This document shows positions 49,001 to 60,847 of a stretch of 64,000 nucleotides of DNA, piece by piece. Made by a program: the position numbers and the translations under genes. Origin of the DNA: Sorghum bicolor (lineage: Eukaryota; Streptophyta; Magnoliopsida; Poales; Poaceae). The stretch covers positions 54,126,629 to 54,190,628 of the forward strand of contig NC_012878.2 in NCBI RefSeq assembly GCF_000003195.3. The letters are read 5' to 3'. Each line of letters begins with the position of its first letter. The first letter of the stretch is position 1. The notes beneath the pieces were generated by a model that saw nothing but the letters and a program-made list of their open reading frames with translations, did not search any database and was not told where the DNA came from.

Positions 49001-51715
49001 GAGTCTTTGTACCTCTGCCTTCGCGGCTAAGGTTCTTTCTTCAGACATTTTTCTCTGTCTCTGCTTCTTCGGCCTCATTCTTGGATCGATGTCCAGCGAA
49101 TGCTCTATTATGTCTCTGCTGACTCCTTGTAGGTTAGCGGCACTCCAAGCGAAGATATCTTGGTTCTTTTGCAATACGTCTAGCAATTCGAGTTCCTCCT
49201 CTCTACCAAGGGTGGCGGAGATGGTGACCTTCTTATCTGGAACAGCTTCCTGCAGAGGGATACACTTCGTTTCCTCCTGATCAGCCAGGTCTGTTTTCCC
49301 CCTTGGCATGTCTGGCGGCTGGGAAGCTTCATGCTGCGTAGAGTCTACGGAGTTTATGTTCCGGAAGGACTTGTAGATTGCTTTCTCTATGTTCCTTGCC
49401 TCCTTTTGACTTCCGTGAACCGTTATCACTCCGTGCAGAGCCGGGATTTTCATGCACAGGTATCCCATATGAGCGGCCGCATTGAACTTGTTCAAGAATC
49501 CTCGCCCGAATATGGCATTATATGGGTAGTGCAAGTCTACTACATCGAAGGTGACGTACTCTGTTCTTGCGTTCTCTGTTGTGCCGAAGGATACGGGCAA
49601 GGCGACCTTTCCCAGAGCATGTATCTGCTTTCCTCCGAACCCGATCAAAGGTGACTCCGAAGGTTGGAGTTGGCTTCTGCTGAGCTTCATTTGGTCGAAG
49701 GTTCCAGCAAATATTATGTCTGCGGAACTCCCTGAATCCACTAAGATTCTGCTTACTCCCCAACCCGCAACATTTGTTGTTATGACCAAGGCGTCTGTGT
49801 GAGGGTAGCTTTCCAATCTTAGATCCTCCTCGGTGAAGGTTATTGGGGTTCTGGACCAATCAGTGCATCTCACTGGCCCTTGAACTGCAACGTTGTTGAC
49901 GAGCCTGAGGTGATCCTTCTTCTGTTTCTTTGTCTGGAACTCCATTGAGGACCCCCCAGCTATTGGTAAGATCATTCCAATTGTGGGCAGGGGTGTATGA
50001 GGGCCGATCTGATTATCAGGGTGGGGTTCGGTCTTTGGTGGTGGTGGGGCTTGGAGTAGCTGTAGCTGGTTTGGGGGAGGAGGTAGTGACTGCTGGTGGG
50101 GTTGCGGGGTTTCGATGTACGTGATGTGTGGAGGTCGTGGAGGAGCATAGTTTGGTGGAAGGTTGTGGTCCGCGGTTTGCTGGGCTGGGCGCCAAGCTGG
50201 TAGGAAACTGGGATAGTAAGCGGAGGCTAGCGCGCTGGGCTGAAGTGGAGCTGGGTGCTGCTGGCTTGAACCTCCGACATACGAATGGTAGAAGGTTTGA
50301 GGGAATGTGTGATTTACTTCCCGAGGTTGAACAACTGGTATCGGAGGTTGCGGAGCTGACCTGCTCTTGATCCTCTCCTGAGTTTCTTTTGCATCTGGGC
50401 AATCTCTGGTGGAGTGACCCTTCTCCTCTCCATGGAAGAAACAATACTGTTTCCGTGGTCGCTGACTTTGATTTTTTCGCCACCCCGCATTTCGACCCCC
50501 TCTTCCAGCTTGATTGGGTATGCGTCCCGAGCTTCGTGCTTCCGCTGGTGGACGGTTATTTTCCGGCATGTCATTTTTCGGTTGTTCAATATTCATCATC
50601 TGTCCACCAGCCTCTTGCTGTGGCCGGCGTCCATCCTGGCTGAGGTTCTTTTTCTGTGAGTTTCTATCATTGCTCTGCCTCTTCTGAGAGCTCTGGTCTT
50701 CCAACCTTCTGCGGTAGTCGTTGTCTGACCTGCAATACTTCTCAAACTCGTGGTACAGCTCGTGCATGGATGCTGGCTTTTCTCTGGCCAAATGAGCCGC
50801 GAAGGGTCCTATGCGGAGACCCTTGATGGCCGCTTCGATGGCAACCTCCTCCGGCACACCGGGTGCTCTCGCCTTAGTCTGCACGAACCTCTGGAAGTAC
50901 TCCCGCAGTGCCTCTCCCTGATTCTGGCGACACTGAAACAGGTCCGTGGAGGTTAGTGATTCAACCGCGAATCCCTGGAAATTCGCTAAAATCTTGTCTC
51001 GAAGGTTCTCCCATGAATAGATCGACCCGGGTCTGAGCATCGAGTACCACGCTAAGGCATCTCCCTCGGCTGCGATCACGAAGGATTTTGCCATCACAGT
51101 CTCGTTCCCTCCAGCTGAGGCCACGGCTGCCTCGAAACTCATCAGGAATTGGCGCGGATCGGCCTTTCCGCTGAATTTAGGGAGCGTGATTGGTTTGTAG
51201 GTTGTTGGCCAAGGCGAGGTCTGCAATCCTTCGGACAGAGGGGAACGGAGGTCCAAAGTGCCCCGCAGCATGCCGCCGTAGTTCGTCGGTTGCACATCTA
51301 ATGTTGGGCCGGCGCTGTTCAGAACAGCGGGCTGAATTGTCGGCTGAGCTGGAGGTTGCATGCTAAGGATTTCTGCCTGCAGGAGTGAAAGCTGCTGCCT
51401 GATCTCAGCCGCTTGCGTCGCGGCTACCGCTGCCTCTTGGCTGGCGGCGTAGGCAGCAGCGATCCGGTCTCGCTCTTGCTGAAGGTTCCGCAATTGCGCT
51501 TGAAGCTGCTGGAGCTCTTGCGTGGCCGAGGGCTGCGCCGGGTCTGCGGCGGGAGGAGGTTCCTGGCGTGTTTCCGGTTGTTCGTTCTCTGGCTGCTCGC
51601 CCTCAGAACATTCTCCCTCCACGGTCGCGTACGCGCTCCGCACGGCCCTCCTTGGCCTCCCTCTCCTGGAGGGCTCTCCCCGAGGTCTTGTGGTGCTTGT
51701 TCTCTTTCCAGCCAT
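46064..51715 (-). CDS. Gag-pol polyprotein of a Tat-like Ty3 retrotransposon (1883 aa)
   Basis: One uninterrupted frame begins 36 bp inside the 5' LTR. A Gln/Ala-rich coiled coil lies at about residues 65-115. The Gag core ([16 protein letters not shown]) spans about 175-330. A zinc-knuckle-like [15 protein letters not shown] lies at about 425-440. The aspartic protease ([11 protein letters not shown]) is at about 655. Reverse transcriptase has the catalytic YVDD at about 1035. The first RNase H follows, then a second RNase H (LYTDGAWG at about 1320), a trait of the Tat lineage. Integrase has an HHCC-type finger ([12 protein letters not shown]) and D, D and E (GMDLVGP about 1609, VDNGKQF about 1670, NGAVERA about 1705). 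All key catalytic residues are seen and there are no internal stops. Gag and Pol share the frame, so their ratio must be set by some means not visible here. Confidence 0.96.
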   Translation of the reverse strand: MAGKRTSTTRPRGEPSRRGRPRRAVRSAYATVEGECSEGEQPENEQPETRQEPPPAADPAQPSATQELQQLQAQLRNLQQERDRIAAAYAASQEAAVAATQAAEIRQQLSLLQAEILSMQPPAQPTIQPAVLNSAGPTLDVQPTNYGGMLRGTLDLRSPLSEGLQTSPWPTTYKPITLPKFSGKADPRQFLMSFEAAVASAGGNETVMAKSFVIAAEGDALAWYSMLRPGSIYSWENLRDKILANFQGFAVESLTSTDLFQCRQNQGEALREYFQRFVQTKARAPGVPEEVAIEAAIKGLRIGPFAAHLAREKPASMHELYHEFEKYCRSDNDYRRRLEDQSSQKRQSNDRNSQKKNLSQDGRRPQQEAGGQMMNIEQPKNDMPENNRPPAEARSSGRIPNQAGRGGRNAGWRKNQSQRPRKQYCFFHGEEKGHSTRDCPDAKETQERIKSRSAPQPPIPVVQPREVNHTFPQTFYHSYVGGSSQQHPAPLQPSALASAYYPSFLPAWRPAQQTADHNLPPNYAPPRPPHITYIETPQPHQQSLPPPPNQLQLLQAPPPPKTEPHPDNQIGPHTPLPTIGMILPIAGGSSMEFQTKKQKKDHLRLVNNVAVQGPVRCTDWSRTPITFTEEDLRLESYPHTDALVITTNVAGWGVSRILVDSGSSADIIFAGTFDQMKLSRSQLQPSESPLIGFGGKQIHALGKVALPVSFGTTENARTEYVTFDVVDLHYPYNAIFGRGFLNKFNAAAHMGYLCMKIPALHGVITVHGSQKEARNIEKAIYKSFRNINSVDSTQHEASQPPDMPRGKTDLADQEETKCIPLQEAVPDKKVTISATLGREEELELLDVLQKNQDIFAWSAANLQGVSRDIIEHSLDIDPRMRPKKQRQRKMSEERTLAAKAEVQRLLDAKVIREVVYPEWLANVVLVPKKNGKMRMCIDFTDLNKACVKDSFPLPRIDTSVDKAAGCQRFSLLDCFSGYHQIWLKKEDEGKASFTTPFGTYCYTRMLEGLKNAGATFSRMMGKVLGSQLQRNIIAYVDDVVVMSKRKEDHIKDLQETFVNLRSAGLKLNPEKCVFGVSKGKMLGYIISSEGIRANPDKTKAIMSMTEPSNKKEVQRLTGRIAALNRFISRSAERSLPFFKVLRGEGKTEWGPEQSEAFRQLKNYIATNLVVTVPEPDTPLLLYVAASNHAVSGVLVHETSDSKGTVQRPVYYVSEALSGAKLNYTEIEKIAYAVLCASRKLKHYFQSHEIKVPTSQPLSDILRNKEASGRIGKWAAELSQFDITYVPRTSIKSQALADFMADWTPSNKNEEKVIDQPWTLYTDGAWGQAGAGAAAVLIAPSGLKLKFAIRLEFKATNNIAEYEGLILGLNKAKASGAKTLLIKTDSQVVAGQVEKEYLAHNPELARYLAVVRGLERRFKGFTLQYIPRAENSEADELAKAAANNTPLPEETFHQIVATPATESLPKAFRSVLLTESEDWRQAIADCLKGETAVDDEATAKRMEARARNYTSIDGILYKKGVVQPLLRCISQSEGRELLQEIHSEMCGSHIGPRALSAKALRQGFYWPTHIKDAEEIVKTCKACQTFSPIQSGPSALTQLIPASWPLQRWGMDLVGPMPTAQGGNKFAVVAIEYFTRWIEAKPLATITSETIRKFFWQNIICRFGVPRLLTVDNGKQFDSDRFKEFCHHIGTKIAFASVYHPESNGAVERANRTIFSAISKTLLNLRKGKWAEELPRVVWSHNTTVSRTTGFTPFKLLYGEEAMLPEEIKHQSLRSMKQQLAEDEEYCKETLESIRLEAVENIARYQRETKNWRDRKVVRKDIQNGDLVLRKKGDHPNAGKLQPKWEGPYTAIQAGRTGSFYLKDLEGRTSTHTWNVDNLRRFYI

Positions 51716-51730
51716 CGCAGGTTATACTTC

Positions 51731-51750
51731 GGCCCCACGGTGGGCGCCAA
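51731..51750 (-). promoter_or_regulatory. Primer-binding site
   Basis: Directly after the 5' LTR the minus strand reads TTGGCGCCCACCGTGGGG. TGGCGCC matches the 3' end of tRNAs that finish in GGCGCCA. The exact tRNA was not identified. Confidence 0.7.
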
Positions 51751-52427
51751 TGTTGGGAAGAGGCTCTCCGCGCTTCCCAGCAGTACGGTGAGTAGGGAAC
51801 CTTCTCACTCGGTGCCGTGAGAGGTCTGAGTTCCAACAGGCAGTAAGCTCAGTAGTAGGTGAATACAGTGAATGCTCTCTTCTATTAATGGTGGCATCAC
51901 GCCCCTTATATAGGGCCCGGAAACCGACCCAACGTCATTTACATAAATGCCCCGTGACGGTGGGGGAATATTCCAGCATATTCTTTCATCGCAGTCTACT
52001 GACCCCAATATACTTGCGTAATTTCACGTTGCGAACCCTTCGTTCATCCTTTGACTGGGGCCTCAGCAGGTCGGAGGCTCGGATCCTTCGCCCAGTTGCG
52101 GATCCTCCGACGCTTAGGTGTCGGAGGTTCCGCAGCCCGGCTGGTCGGAGGTTGCTTCATCCGGCCACCCCGGGAGTTCCTCCTTGGCCTGGCTGCGTTC
52201 TCCTGCCATCCTCGGACTCGGGAGGGTCGGAGGTTCCAACCTTCTCCTCACTCGTGGACCTCCGCCGGTGCTTCAGTCCCTGCACACACTCTGCACGACC
52301 AGACGAGTCGTCAACATTAGCATTTCCCGTCGGAGGATATCCTCCGACGTTTCAGGCGTCGGAGGTTCCTCAGGTGAAGGATAGCCTCCGGCGCTACCAG
52401 GGGGAAGGATGCAGCTTTTCCCCAACA
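51751..52427 (-). repeat. 5' LTR of the retrotransposon
   Basis: It is 677 bp and carries the promoter for genomic RNA: minus-strand CTATATAAG at 51905-51913, followed by short R and U5 regions before the primer-binding site. The 22 bp palindrome recurs at 52328-52349. Confidence 0.95.
51905..51913 (-). promoter_or_regulatory. LTR TATA box
   Basis: On the minus strand this reads CTATATAAG. Transcription would start about 30 bp further on and run into gag-pol. Confidence 0.7.
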
Positions 52428-53650
52428 CAGAGGACATAGAGGGGCGAGGGATGGATTGGAGAAGAGCTGTGGCAAATTAAGGGGGTAGGGGTTCTTGGGT
52501 ACATGCTTCTCCTATGCTGCGCTGGAAGAAGAGGTGAGACATGAGTGGCAACCAGCAATCGATGACGAAAAAGAAGAATTGGTCGAGTGGTATGCAGATG
52601 CCGAACAGATCAGGCTTCATACCATGTATCTAGGCCATAACCTATTCTTGTGTGTTGTTGTTAGATGTCAAAATAAAGGAATGATGATGTTGCTTGTATG
52701 TCTCTCTGATGTAACTGATTCTAAGTCATGACTTTTCTTGTGGCATCATGTTCATTTGCATGTGACTATTTTTAGTGGGCCATGTGACATCATATATCCT
52801 CAAATGCAGCAAATGTAGCTATGGCAGATCATAGTAATTTGTAAAGTGCTGCAATATTGAATTAGACTAAGGTCATTCAACTCTTTAGTTGTTGAGCTAC
52901 TGCCACTTAGACCAAGGTCAGTAATTGGCCATGTTGGTTGATGAAGAACTAAACTCACGGTCACTAAGTGTAACTACATAAATAGCTAGCTTCTCCATTG
53001 TGGCAATATAAAGCACTCCAAATTGTAAAGCCTCCTCCCAAGTCATTTCCCATTTCCACTGAGAGAACAATGCGGAAGGGTGATGCTGAGTGGCGTCATC
53101 GGCTCAATAATTCTTGGGAATGGGATGCAATGGGAAAAGGTGAAGGTAGAATGCATTTTGACTCACGAAAAATGGATAATAGGGAACCAACTCCAGTTAG
53201 TGGCCAGGTGCTGCGAACCCAATCCGAGCGATTTGTACAAGCGCACTGAGGCATGGTTTTGGAATAGCGAACCGAACAAGATAGAGACACCGACTGCTCG
53301 AGAAATCAAACCCTTCAGAAAAGGTTGAATAGTTCAGCTGCCTACGAGTGACAAGTGCCAATCGTTTTGCTCCTTGCAGAACTGATTTAATGTGGCAATG
53401 CAGGTCTCAAACCAAGTTCCACAGAATTCAACAGCATTTGTTCGGTTCAATTTAGGACTAGATTTACCCTATGTAAAAGCTAGCTTATGTTTTTCAAGGT
53501 GTGAGATGTGCTGCTATTTGCTCCCAATGTTGTCCATCAAGATGAGTGGTGCTGCTATTTTTTCTCTTGTTCTTATATTTAATTTGGCTTGGCCTATTTC
53601 TAATTCAATTAAATTAAATAAATTCTAATATCACATTAAACGCTAGGAGT
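52428..53650. repeat. Right part of repeated unit R, then unit T copy 1
   Basis: 52433-52760 continues unit R and is similar to 53860-53960 and 54350-54640. 52860-53480 matches 58255-58830 (CTACATAAATAGCTAGCTTCTCCATTGTGGCAA, in part; AATTGTAAAGCCTCC; GGGATGCAATGGG; CAATGCAGGTCT). No conserved frame is seen between copies, so I treat it as non-coding repeat. Confidence 0.7.
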
Positions 53651-53699
53651 ACTCATATAGATTTTTTTTTACGGAAATATTGACTCAGCTTAAATAAAT

Positions 53700-54850
53700 G
53701 GCATACTTATGCATTCATTGTCGCCCTCAGCAACGGCTGCCAGCTGTCCTGTGGGAGCAAGGTGGATGATGATGACCTCGGAGCAGGGGCACGAAAACAG
53801 TTATTGTAAACCTAGAACTCCATACCAGATGTCAGTGGAGCTCTCACACGGTGGAGGATATAGGGATGAGGGAGGGGTTGGAGAAGACAGCAGACCGGCG
53901 ACAAAGGGGGATTTTCTTGCGTACATGCTCTTACTGTGTGGCTGTGCCGAAGGCTAGACGAAAAACTCAAAGCTTGTTAGCTCGCTCGGCTCAGCTCGGC
54001 TCGGCGAGTCAACATTTTAGCTTATTAGCTATAACAAACCAACTCGAGCTAGCTCACGAGCCGCTCACAAGCAAAACTTATATTAGTTTTGTATTACTTT
54101 ATGTCTTACACTTTACAAATGATTGATATGTTAGCTCATATGAATATTTTGTTCGACTTAAGAGTATTGAATATATTTTTTTTCTATTACTATTTTTATG
54201 CTTTAAATATATACAAATATTATATTTTGTGTATTTTTTATATTTGACTCACGAATTTAACGAGTCAGCTCGAGCTCGTAACGAGCCGAGTCAAGCTAGT
54301 TTTCTAGCTCGTTTAGATAAACAAGCCAGAAGGAGCCTCGGTATACGGCCTTAGCTGTGCCACACTGGGAGAAGAGGCGAGTGACAACCACCAACCGATG
54401 GTTGAAATGAATTGGCCGAGTTGTTTGCGTATGTGCCGAACAGATAAGGCTTCATACCGGTGCATATGGGCCATAACCTATTCCTCGTGTGCTGCCGTCA
54501 GATGCCAAAGGAACCACGATTCGCTATGACCTCTCACGTAATTTGGTTCTAAGTCTTGACTTTTATCGTGGTCTCTTGTTCATTTGCATGTGCCTGTTTT
54601 TAATATGAACCATGAGCCATCCTTTGTCCTCTAATGTAGCAAATGTAGGTGTGGTACATCATAATAGCTAAAGTACTGCAATATTAAATTAGGACGAGGA
54701 ACCAGCGTGTGAAGCATTACATATATCCGCCAAAAAAAAGATACTAACCAGCTCGCCCATAAATAAGTGTAATGCTTCGTGGGTGATTGGTGGTTGGGAA
54801 ACACCACTAATCGTAGCTGCTAGACCTGAAGTTCGAGCTCCTTTGCCACC
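53700..54850. repeat. Repeated unit R, copy 2, with its own small insertion
   Basis: It pairs with 38790-38961 plus 52428-52850, but it has no retrotransposon, so it shows what the site looked like before insertion. A separate insert of about 390 bp (about 53960-54350) rich in AGCTCG/CGAGCT inverted motifs interrupts this copy. Confidence 0.65.
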
Positions 54851-56164
54851 TCAGCTTATTTGGTTGGGTTATGAGCTGTGAAAAAAGTTGTTGTGGGTTA
54901 TGAACTGTGGAAAAATTAGAGCTTTAAGCAATAAAAAAGCTCATAGTCATTTAGTTGAAACAACTGTTAAACTGTAGGTTTCGTAAGAAATATTTGTAAT
55001 GTCCTTAAAGGCTTGAAAGACTGTTTATATGAAAATTGATCGAAAAAACGGTGTTATTCACCAATTCACGTGTAAATGGCTATTTTATAACTTTTGCATA
55101 TCCACCATTAACGTATGACCCAAAGCTCTGGTCACAAATTATAAAAATATGTTTGCACTTAGAGTGAACACACCAGAAAAAATCTTTGTTGAGAGAAAAA
55201 GAACCCAGGGTGGGGTAGGTATCTCTTAATTTCTATCTCAAGTGTATCACTGATCAGTAAGTAACAATCAAAAAATAGGGGAGATGTGTTTGTACTACTC
55301 TTTTACCACATAATTTTGCACAATGAAAAAACATAATTCAACTGTTTACATCATAATCGATTCATTGGTATTATTAGTTAGTTAATTAGTGTAGATTGTA
55401 GTGGTTTGCAAAATGAAGAATGAATTGTTTGATTTGAAGACTAGATGGGATAGCACATCAAAGATATTGGGGTGTACAATAAGGAATTTAGGATCCACAT
55501 AATGCCATAGCAGAGTATTGTGGGGAGTGAAAGCTCATAATCCAGAGATATTGTTTCAGTTGAGCCGGTTACTATCAAAATGTTGCTACCTAGCTACGCT
55601 TGCACCTTTTATTTATATTCTTGTTGAAACAAGCCCTCAACAAAATTGGTGCTAGTACCTCTAGTAGTATCTACTAGTGTTCAGTTCAGAGAGTCCTTTA
55701 CTCAAGATCCTTTGACCAATAATACACACACATAAAACATAACTTCCTAAAATGGTTCCCACAAGTAAATTTTTTTTAATTTACACAATCTTCTTCCTCT
55801 AGATTTCATAAAGATGCCACCGGCAAGAAGGGCGGTTGCCTCCCCCACTTCGCCACACTGGTGACCAGCACCACCTTGCCAGTATTCATGTCCCCGCACT
55901 TGCAACCCTGCCCATGCAACGGCCATGACCTCACTCCCTACCACAACATCTAAGCCCCACACTGTTATTGTGTTCCATTTGCCTCCACACTTTGTGTGAC
56001 CTTGGTTGACCCTACTTACTGATGGCCGAGGCCCCACCCCTTGCGCTGGTGGCTGAGCATAGTTTTACTCGTCCACGGCCAAGTGCCCCCACACCCCACC
56101 CCACCACCACCACCCCTCACCCCATGATGGTGAAGTCGATGGTCGTGTGAATCTGCACACCACC
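54851..56164. other. Intergenic, nothing recognised
   Basis: This is AT-rich DNA with a CA-rich stretch at about 55860-56160. No gene is supported. Confidence 0.4.
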
Positions 56165-57160
56165 CATTGCCGATGGCGCGCCACTCCACACATGCCAAGA
56201 GTTAGAGGGAGCGAACAATAAGGTGTATATAGGGCTCACTTGGCATGGAGTCACGCGCTATCGTTGCTCGCTACATCTAGCGATGTTTCTTTCTCTTTCG
56301 TACATGGAGGTCCAGTAGAGAGCCATATATATCAATCTCGTTGTGGATGCCCTAACTTAGCAAATTTAAGTGTGGTAGACTGGTAGGTCATAATAGGACA
56401 ACATTGAGTTAAGGTCAAAATGGGTGTGAAACGTTATGTACATCCAACAAATAAAAGTGACTAACCAGCTTGCATATAAATAAGCACCACAGTTCTACTT
56501 GTATCATATCTTACTGTCACTGATGCTAGTAGCATCGGTAGTTACTGATAGTATAGTATAGAAGAAGCTCGTTGTCACCTTGCTTGGTTGTCGCATGAAA
56601 AATGCCGCATAATTTGGAGGAGCCGATTGCATATGGTAGGAGTAGAATCGATCTGCTGTTGGGATTGGGATGCATGCGGAATATGGGCGGCACTGGGAGC
56701 CAGACTGGTGCCGGAGTTTGAGTTTTTCATATTTTCGGTGCTATGTTAATGTTAGTTTTCTTGTGCACAAGTTGACGTGATTATCGCCAGTTCTACGCTG
56801 GCGGATGGTGATCAAGGCTTAGTCACTGGCACCACCGCATCCGAGCTTAGTGTTGGCGAAGTCCCCTCGTTGGATTTTTCAGCCGGACCCTCATGGTTGG
56901 CTGGTGTGTCCTACCCATAGATGAGCAAGAGACAAGAGCTGGTGGCCGCCTTTTGGAGGGCGCAAGGACGGACCCATGCTGGGCTGGCTTTGTGCTAGGC
57001 ATGCAAAGCAAGCGCTCGCATGGACAGCCCGCACAAGTGCACAACGCGTTAACACACAGCAATCGCGGTGTCAGCAACTTGGGCATCCTGCATGAGCCTA
57101 CTAGGGCCAACTCCGCTTACCGCTTTGTCCTACTGGGCCTTGCAGCACAAAGCCAGCAGA
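56165..57160. repeat. Repeated unit P, copy 3
   Basis: It matches 33530-34520 along most of its length and in the same order, including the TATA-like CATATAAATAAGCACCACAG and the TTGGGATTGGGATGCATGCG motif. Short frames on both strands are shifted relative to copy 1. Confidence 0.75.
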
Positions 57161-58254
57161 TTGTTTTACCGACAAGTAAAACAGAAACCCTTGGATGGGT
57201 AACGTGATGCTCAAATGAACACAGAAAAAAGAAGAAACACTCGGACATGTAACACGTGAAAGTAAAAGACCAACATCTCCGACGAACAGGGGCGGGGTCA
57301 ATATTTAGATATAGGGGGTGGGGGGCGAGTCACCGAATGTCCACAAAAAATATATGATGTTATTGTCAAATTTGGATGACGGTTTAAAAAATTATCGATT
57401 TTGATGTTAGCTTAAAAAATAACAATAAATCATCTTTCGAACATCTAAGTTTTGCAAAAACAACTCACAATATTTTAATTTTTTTAGCAAAAAGGGGAAG
57501 AGTGCCCTCCAACTGTTCAGTAAAGAGCTCTTTAAAACTAAAAAGTTGATAAAACTTGCTAAATATCCTCTTCAACTCATAAGTTTCTGTAGTTGAGAGA
57601 AACTTTGTATTTGCTTCTAGAGATAAGAAAACTACGCATAAGTAAATTAAGAAAATAAATGATTTTAGATGAGAAAGCGGTTAGAAGCAAAAAAAAAGAA
57701 CTATAAAAAATGGTTTGATTCATTAGAAATAGTTCTAGGTTCCCAATGTAAAATCGTTTAGGAGTTATAATTGATGGTTACTATTTCTTCTATTAACTTG
57801 CTAGATAGATCTATTATTTTAGTAAGTAAACGATACCAAACTCTTAGAGATGTTCTTAATCTTTTTATTTTAAAAAATGCTAAATGTCTAAATTGAAGAT
57901 TAAAAGGTTGTTCATAGGTCAACTATACACATCATATTTACTTTTTTTGGACACTTAACAATAGACAATTAGAGATTTATTTGAGAAAAACAATTTAGAA
58001 TTGGCTGGGAAGGTTTTTTTACTTAATTTCTAGTAACTAATGAGAAATAATGAGATGTACTAATAAAAACTGTGCAACGTTAAGGCATTTTGTGAATATA
58101 AAAGTATGTGGGTAGAAATGGTTCACTCTTTAATCTTCAAGTAAATATTGAGATGGATCGGAGATAAAAACTAGAGAAAGTAGGTAGGCAACTAGGCATA
58201 AATGAAATCTCATAATGATGATGAAGTCTGTTTCCATTAACTCTTGTCTTTTTT
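57161..58254. other. Intergenic, AT-rich, nothing recognised
   Basis: No frame, inverted ends or repeat of note was seen. Confidence 0.4.
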
Positions 58255-58870
58255 TTTGTGTTAGCTCTTTGGTTGTTAAGGTAAAATGCCACTCACGGTC
58301 ACTACATGCAACTACATAAATAGCTAACTTCTCCATTGTGGCAAACCGGCAATATGAAGCATTTCAAATTGTAAAGCCTCCCAACCCATTTCATCAGCGA
58401 GAGAGAATAATGTGAAAGGGTGAGAGTGGCCAGAGAGGGAATGAGATGCAATGGGAATATAAGGTGAAGTTAGAATGATTTTGGCTGTCCATGCCATAGA
58501 CTCAACCTTATTGATCCATCGCAACCACTGAACCTGTTATTAAGCAGCTCCGGTGGCAGGCATCAAAATCAGACCGAGGGGAAATGCACAGTTTCGGTAT
58601 ATAGCGAACTGAACACGACGAAGAACAGTGAATGATCGAAAAATCAAGCCCCGTTGAAAGGTTGAACCATGCAGCACGCAGTGCGGCGGAGAAGATGTAG
58701 GTCTATCCTGATTGCTTGTTAACTTGTTTTCTTTTTTTTTCCGGGAGAAATGATGCAATGTGACAATGCAGGTCTTGAAGCGAATTCCACGGAATCAAAC
58801 TGTGTTAGTTCGTTTTGATTTAGGACTAAAAGGTCTGCTGTGTTATATTCCCCATTTTGTTCGTTCCTAC
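58255..58870. repeat. Repeated unit T, copy 2
   Basis: This is the paralogue of 52860-53480, with the shared lead CTACATAAATAGCTA, CTTCTCCATTGTGGCAA, ATTGTAAAGCCTCC and the far block CAATGCAGGTCTTGAAG. Confidence 0.7.
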
Positions 58871-59640
58871 TGGAGATATGCTGACTAGGATCTATAAATC
58901 GTTAAGGAAACTTTCTTAAAAAATATATGAACGAGTGGCACCGGCTTAGTGGAGCAAAAAAAATAAGTGGAGATTGGCGGTGCTCTACATGATGATTTCA
59001 CGACCAGGCAATGATGTGAACATGACTCAATATGATTTCAACGATTTAAGATTATACACATACAAACAACATGAGGGATTAGGACTTTATTAATGTTGTG
59101 AGATGGTACATAAATCGCAGATGTAAAGTAACATGACTTAAACCAACAAAAATAGGCAAATGTAAAAACAATGTGACTTGTACAGGTAAAATCGTAACTT
59201 TCCGAGCGTCAAATTTTTACAAATCCTAGTTGCATTTGAAATAGTTTTTATAAACATCTACATGTCGCATGTTTATGTTTGCTAAATCTTTTGGTTAAAT
59301 TTGTAGAAAAGAACATAAATATTTATATGACATGAAATGATCATATTATGAAAAAAATATTCTATCATTTAAATGATGATACTAGTTTAGTGCTATAAAT
59401 TTTATTATTCATTTCTACAAATTAGTTAAACTTAAAATAAAGTTAATTTAAGAGAACTCTAAGATTTAATTTAATCAGAGACAGGAGTGGGAGCATATCC
59501 CTCATTCATTGGGACGCTACTATCAGTCTAGCACGGTAGGCGAGAGAGTTGAATTAAAAAGCTAAAACTGCTCATTGCTGTGCTGAACTTTCCATGGTAC
59601 CATGGCACATGGGAAGTCTCATCTGCACAGGTATCGCAAC
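58871..59640. other. Intergenic, AT-rich, nothing recognised
   Basis: No gene or repeat boundary can be supported. Confidence 0.4.
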
Positions 59641-59726
59641 GGGGTGGTGGCGCAGTTGGCTAGCGCGTAGGTCTCATAGCTATTTGAGTGATCCTGAGGT
59701 CGAGAGTTCGAGCCTCTCTCACCCCA
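59641..59726 (+). tRNA. tRNA-Met (elongator, CAT) with a 12 nt intron
   Basis: It starts GGGGTGGTGGCGCAG and ends CCTCTCTCACCCCA. The acceptor arms pair (GGGGTGG with TCACCCC, last pair G-T), with discriminator A at 59726. The anticodon CAT lies in GGTCTCATA. A 12 nt intron (GCTATTTGAGTG) follows the base after the anticodon, where plant elongator tRNA-Met genes carry theirs. The T arm GAGAGTTCGAGCCTCTC is intact. The 3' CCA is not encoded, as usual in nuclear genes. It looks functional. Confidence 0.92.
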
Positions 59727-59781
59727 AATTAATTTGGCCGAACCGATGATGAAATGCTCAGTGACACATGGGTCGTCACGA

Positions 59782-60073
59782 CTTGTCATCCTCGCAGATG
59801 AATACGAGCACCTCTGAGTTTCGCCCAATTTTTTTTCTCCTTTTTCCCCCTCCGGCCTCGCAGCTCGTAGCTGCCCGCAACGATGCCGCTGTGCCTTCAC
59901 CTCCTCCGTTCTCAAGCACCAACCCCTCTTGTCATCCTCGCAGATGAATACGAGCACCTCTGAGTTTCGCCCAATTTTTTTTCTCCTTTTTCCCCCTCCG
60001 GCCTCGCAGCTCGTAGCTGCCCGCAACGATGCCGCTGTGCCTTCACCTCCTCCGTTCTCAAGCACCAACCCCT
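59782..60073. repeat. 146 bp tandem duplication
   Basis: Copies at 59782-59927 and 59928-60073 run head to tail and read the same by eye (both start CTTGTCATCCTCGCAG and end ACCAACCCCTCT). It lies 55 bp beyond the tRNA gene. Confidence 0.85.
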
Positions 60074-60478
60074 CTCCTCCGATCCAGGTGACACTTCGAT
60101 AAAATTAAGCAGCAGGACGCCAAGCAGCAGAAGTCTGGATTCAACATAACTCTCGACTCCCATTATGCTAACACGGCAACACCTTCAATGTGGTGACGCA
60201 ACAGGCAACACGATGACTTGATAGTGGTTAAAAGTAACACTCACACTAGAGCTGAACATTGCTGCCAATGCTCTTCACACAAGATAGTAGAGACGACCTC
60301 ATCATCATTGCTTTAGCCTCGAGTTGGAAAGGCCCTCTTTGGTTAATAGTCTAAAGATGACCGACTATTTTCACCAAGCTGGCATGAGTTTTGGTAAACA
60401 AATACTTTTGTGACACTTCGGCAAGCACTCCACAAGGCATGTAACAGCTTGAAAGGAAAAGTCAATAGCCACCCACTA
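60074..60478. other. Intergenic, nothing recognised
   Basis: No gene is supported. Confidence 0.4.
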
Positions 60479-60598
60479 TGCCTGTTCACTTCTCTTATAA
60501 GCTATATTTTTTCTTTCAGCCAACAGTGTTTTTCTCTCACAATAAATGAGCAAAGAGTATTTTCAGCAAAGAGTATTTTCAGACCAGCGAACAGGAGC
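60479..60598. mobile_element. Short hairpin MITE (CCTGTTCAC...GCGAACAGG)
   Basis: The left CCTGTTCACTTCTCTTATAAGC and the right CAGCGAACAGG form a foldback of about 115 bp. A 17 bp internal duplication (AAAGAGTATTTTCAGCA) is visible. Confidence 0.7.
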
Positions 60599-60622
60599 CA
60601 CCCGTTGCTAAAAAAAGGTTAA

Positions 60623-60847
60623 GGCCTTGTTCAGTTTTCAAAAAAAAAATTCAAGATTCTCCATCACATCGAATTTTGCGGCACATGCATGAAGTATTAA
60701 ATATAAACGAAAACAATTTACCTGTAATTTGTGAGATGACTCATCTCTTTTAAGCCTAATTAGTCTATGATTGAACAATAATTACCAAATACAAACGAAA
60801 GTGTTACAATAATCAAAATCCAAAAAATTTGCCAAGTGAACAAGGCC
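60623..60847. mobile_element. MITE with GGCCTTGTTCAG ends
   Basis: The 225 bp element starts GGCCTTGTTCAG and ends GTGAACAAGGCC, with TAA on both sides (60620-60622 and 60848-60850). Its core matches the family at 754-995 and 20458-20700, in the opposite orientation. Confidence 0.85.

Larger units (their letters stand above)
38962..52427 (-). mobile_element. Complete Ty3-type (Tat-like) LTR retrotransposon, 13,466 bp
   Basis: It has two 677 bp LTRs with TGTTGGG...CCCAACA ends, a perfect 5 bp target duplication CAGAG (38957-38961 and 52428-52432), a primer-binding site, a polypurine tract and an unbroken gag-pol frame. Two RNase H regions and a CX2HX6HX4C-like knuckle fit the Tat lineage. Sense orientation is minus. 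It also carries a nine-exon gene on the plus strand. I find no disabling change in gag-pol. The LTRs keep a constant offset of 12,789 bp and look identical by eye, so insertion is very recent. Confidence 0.96.
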
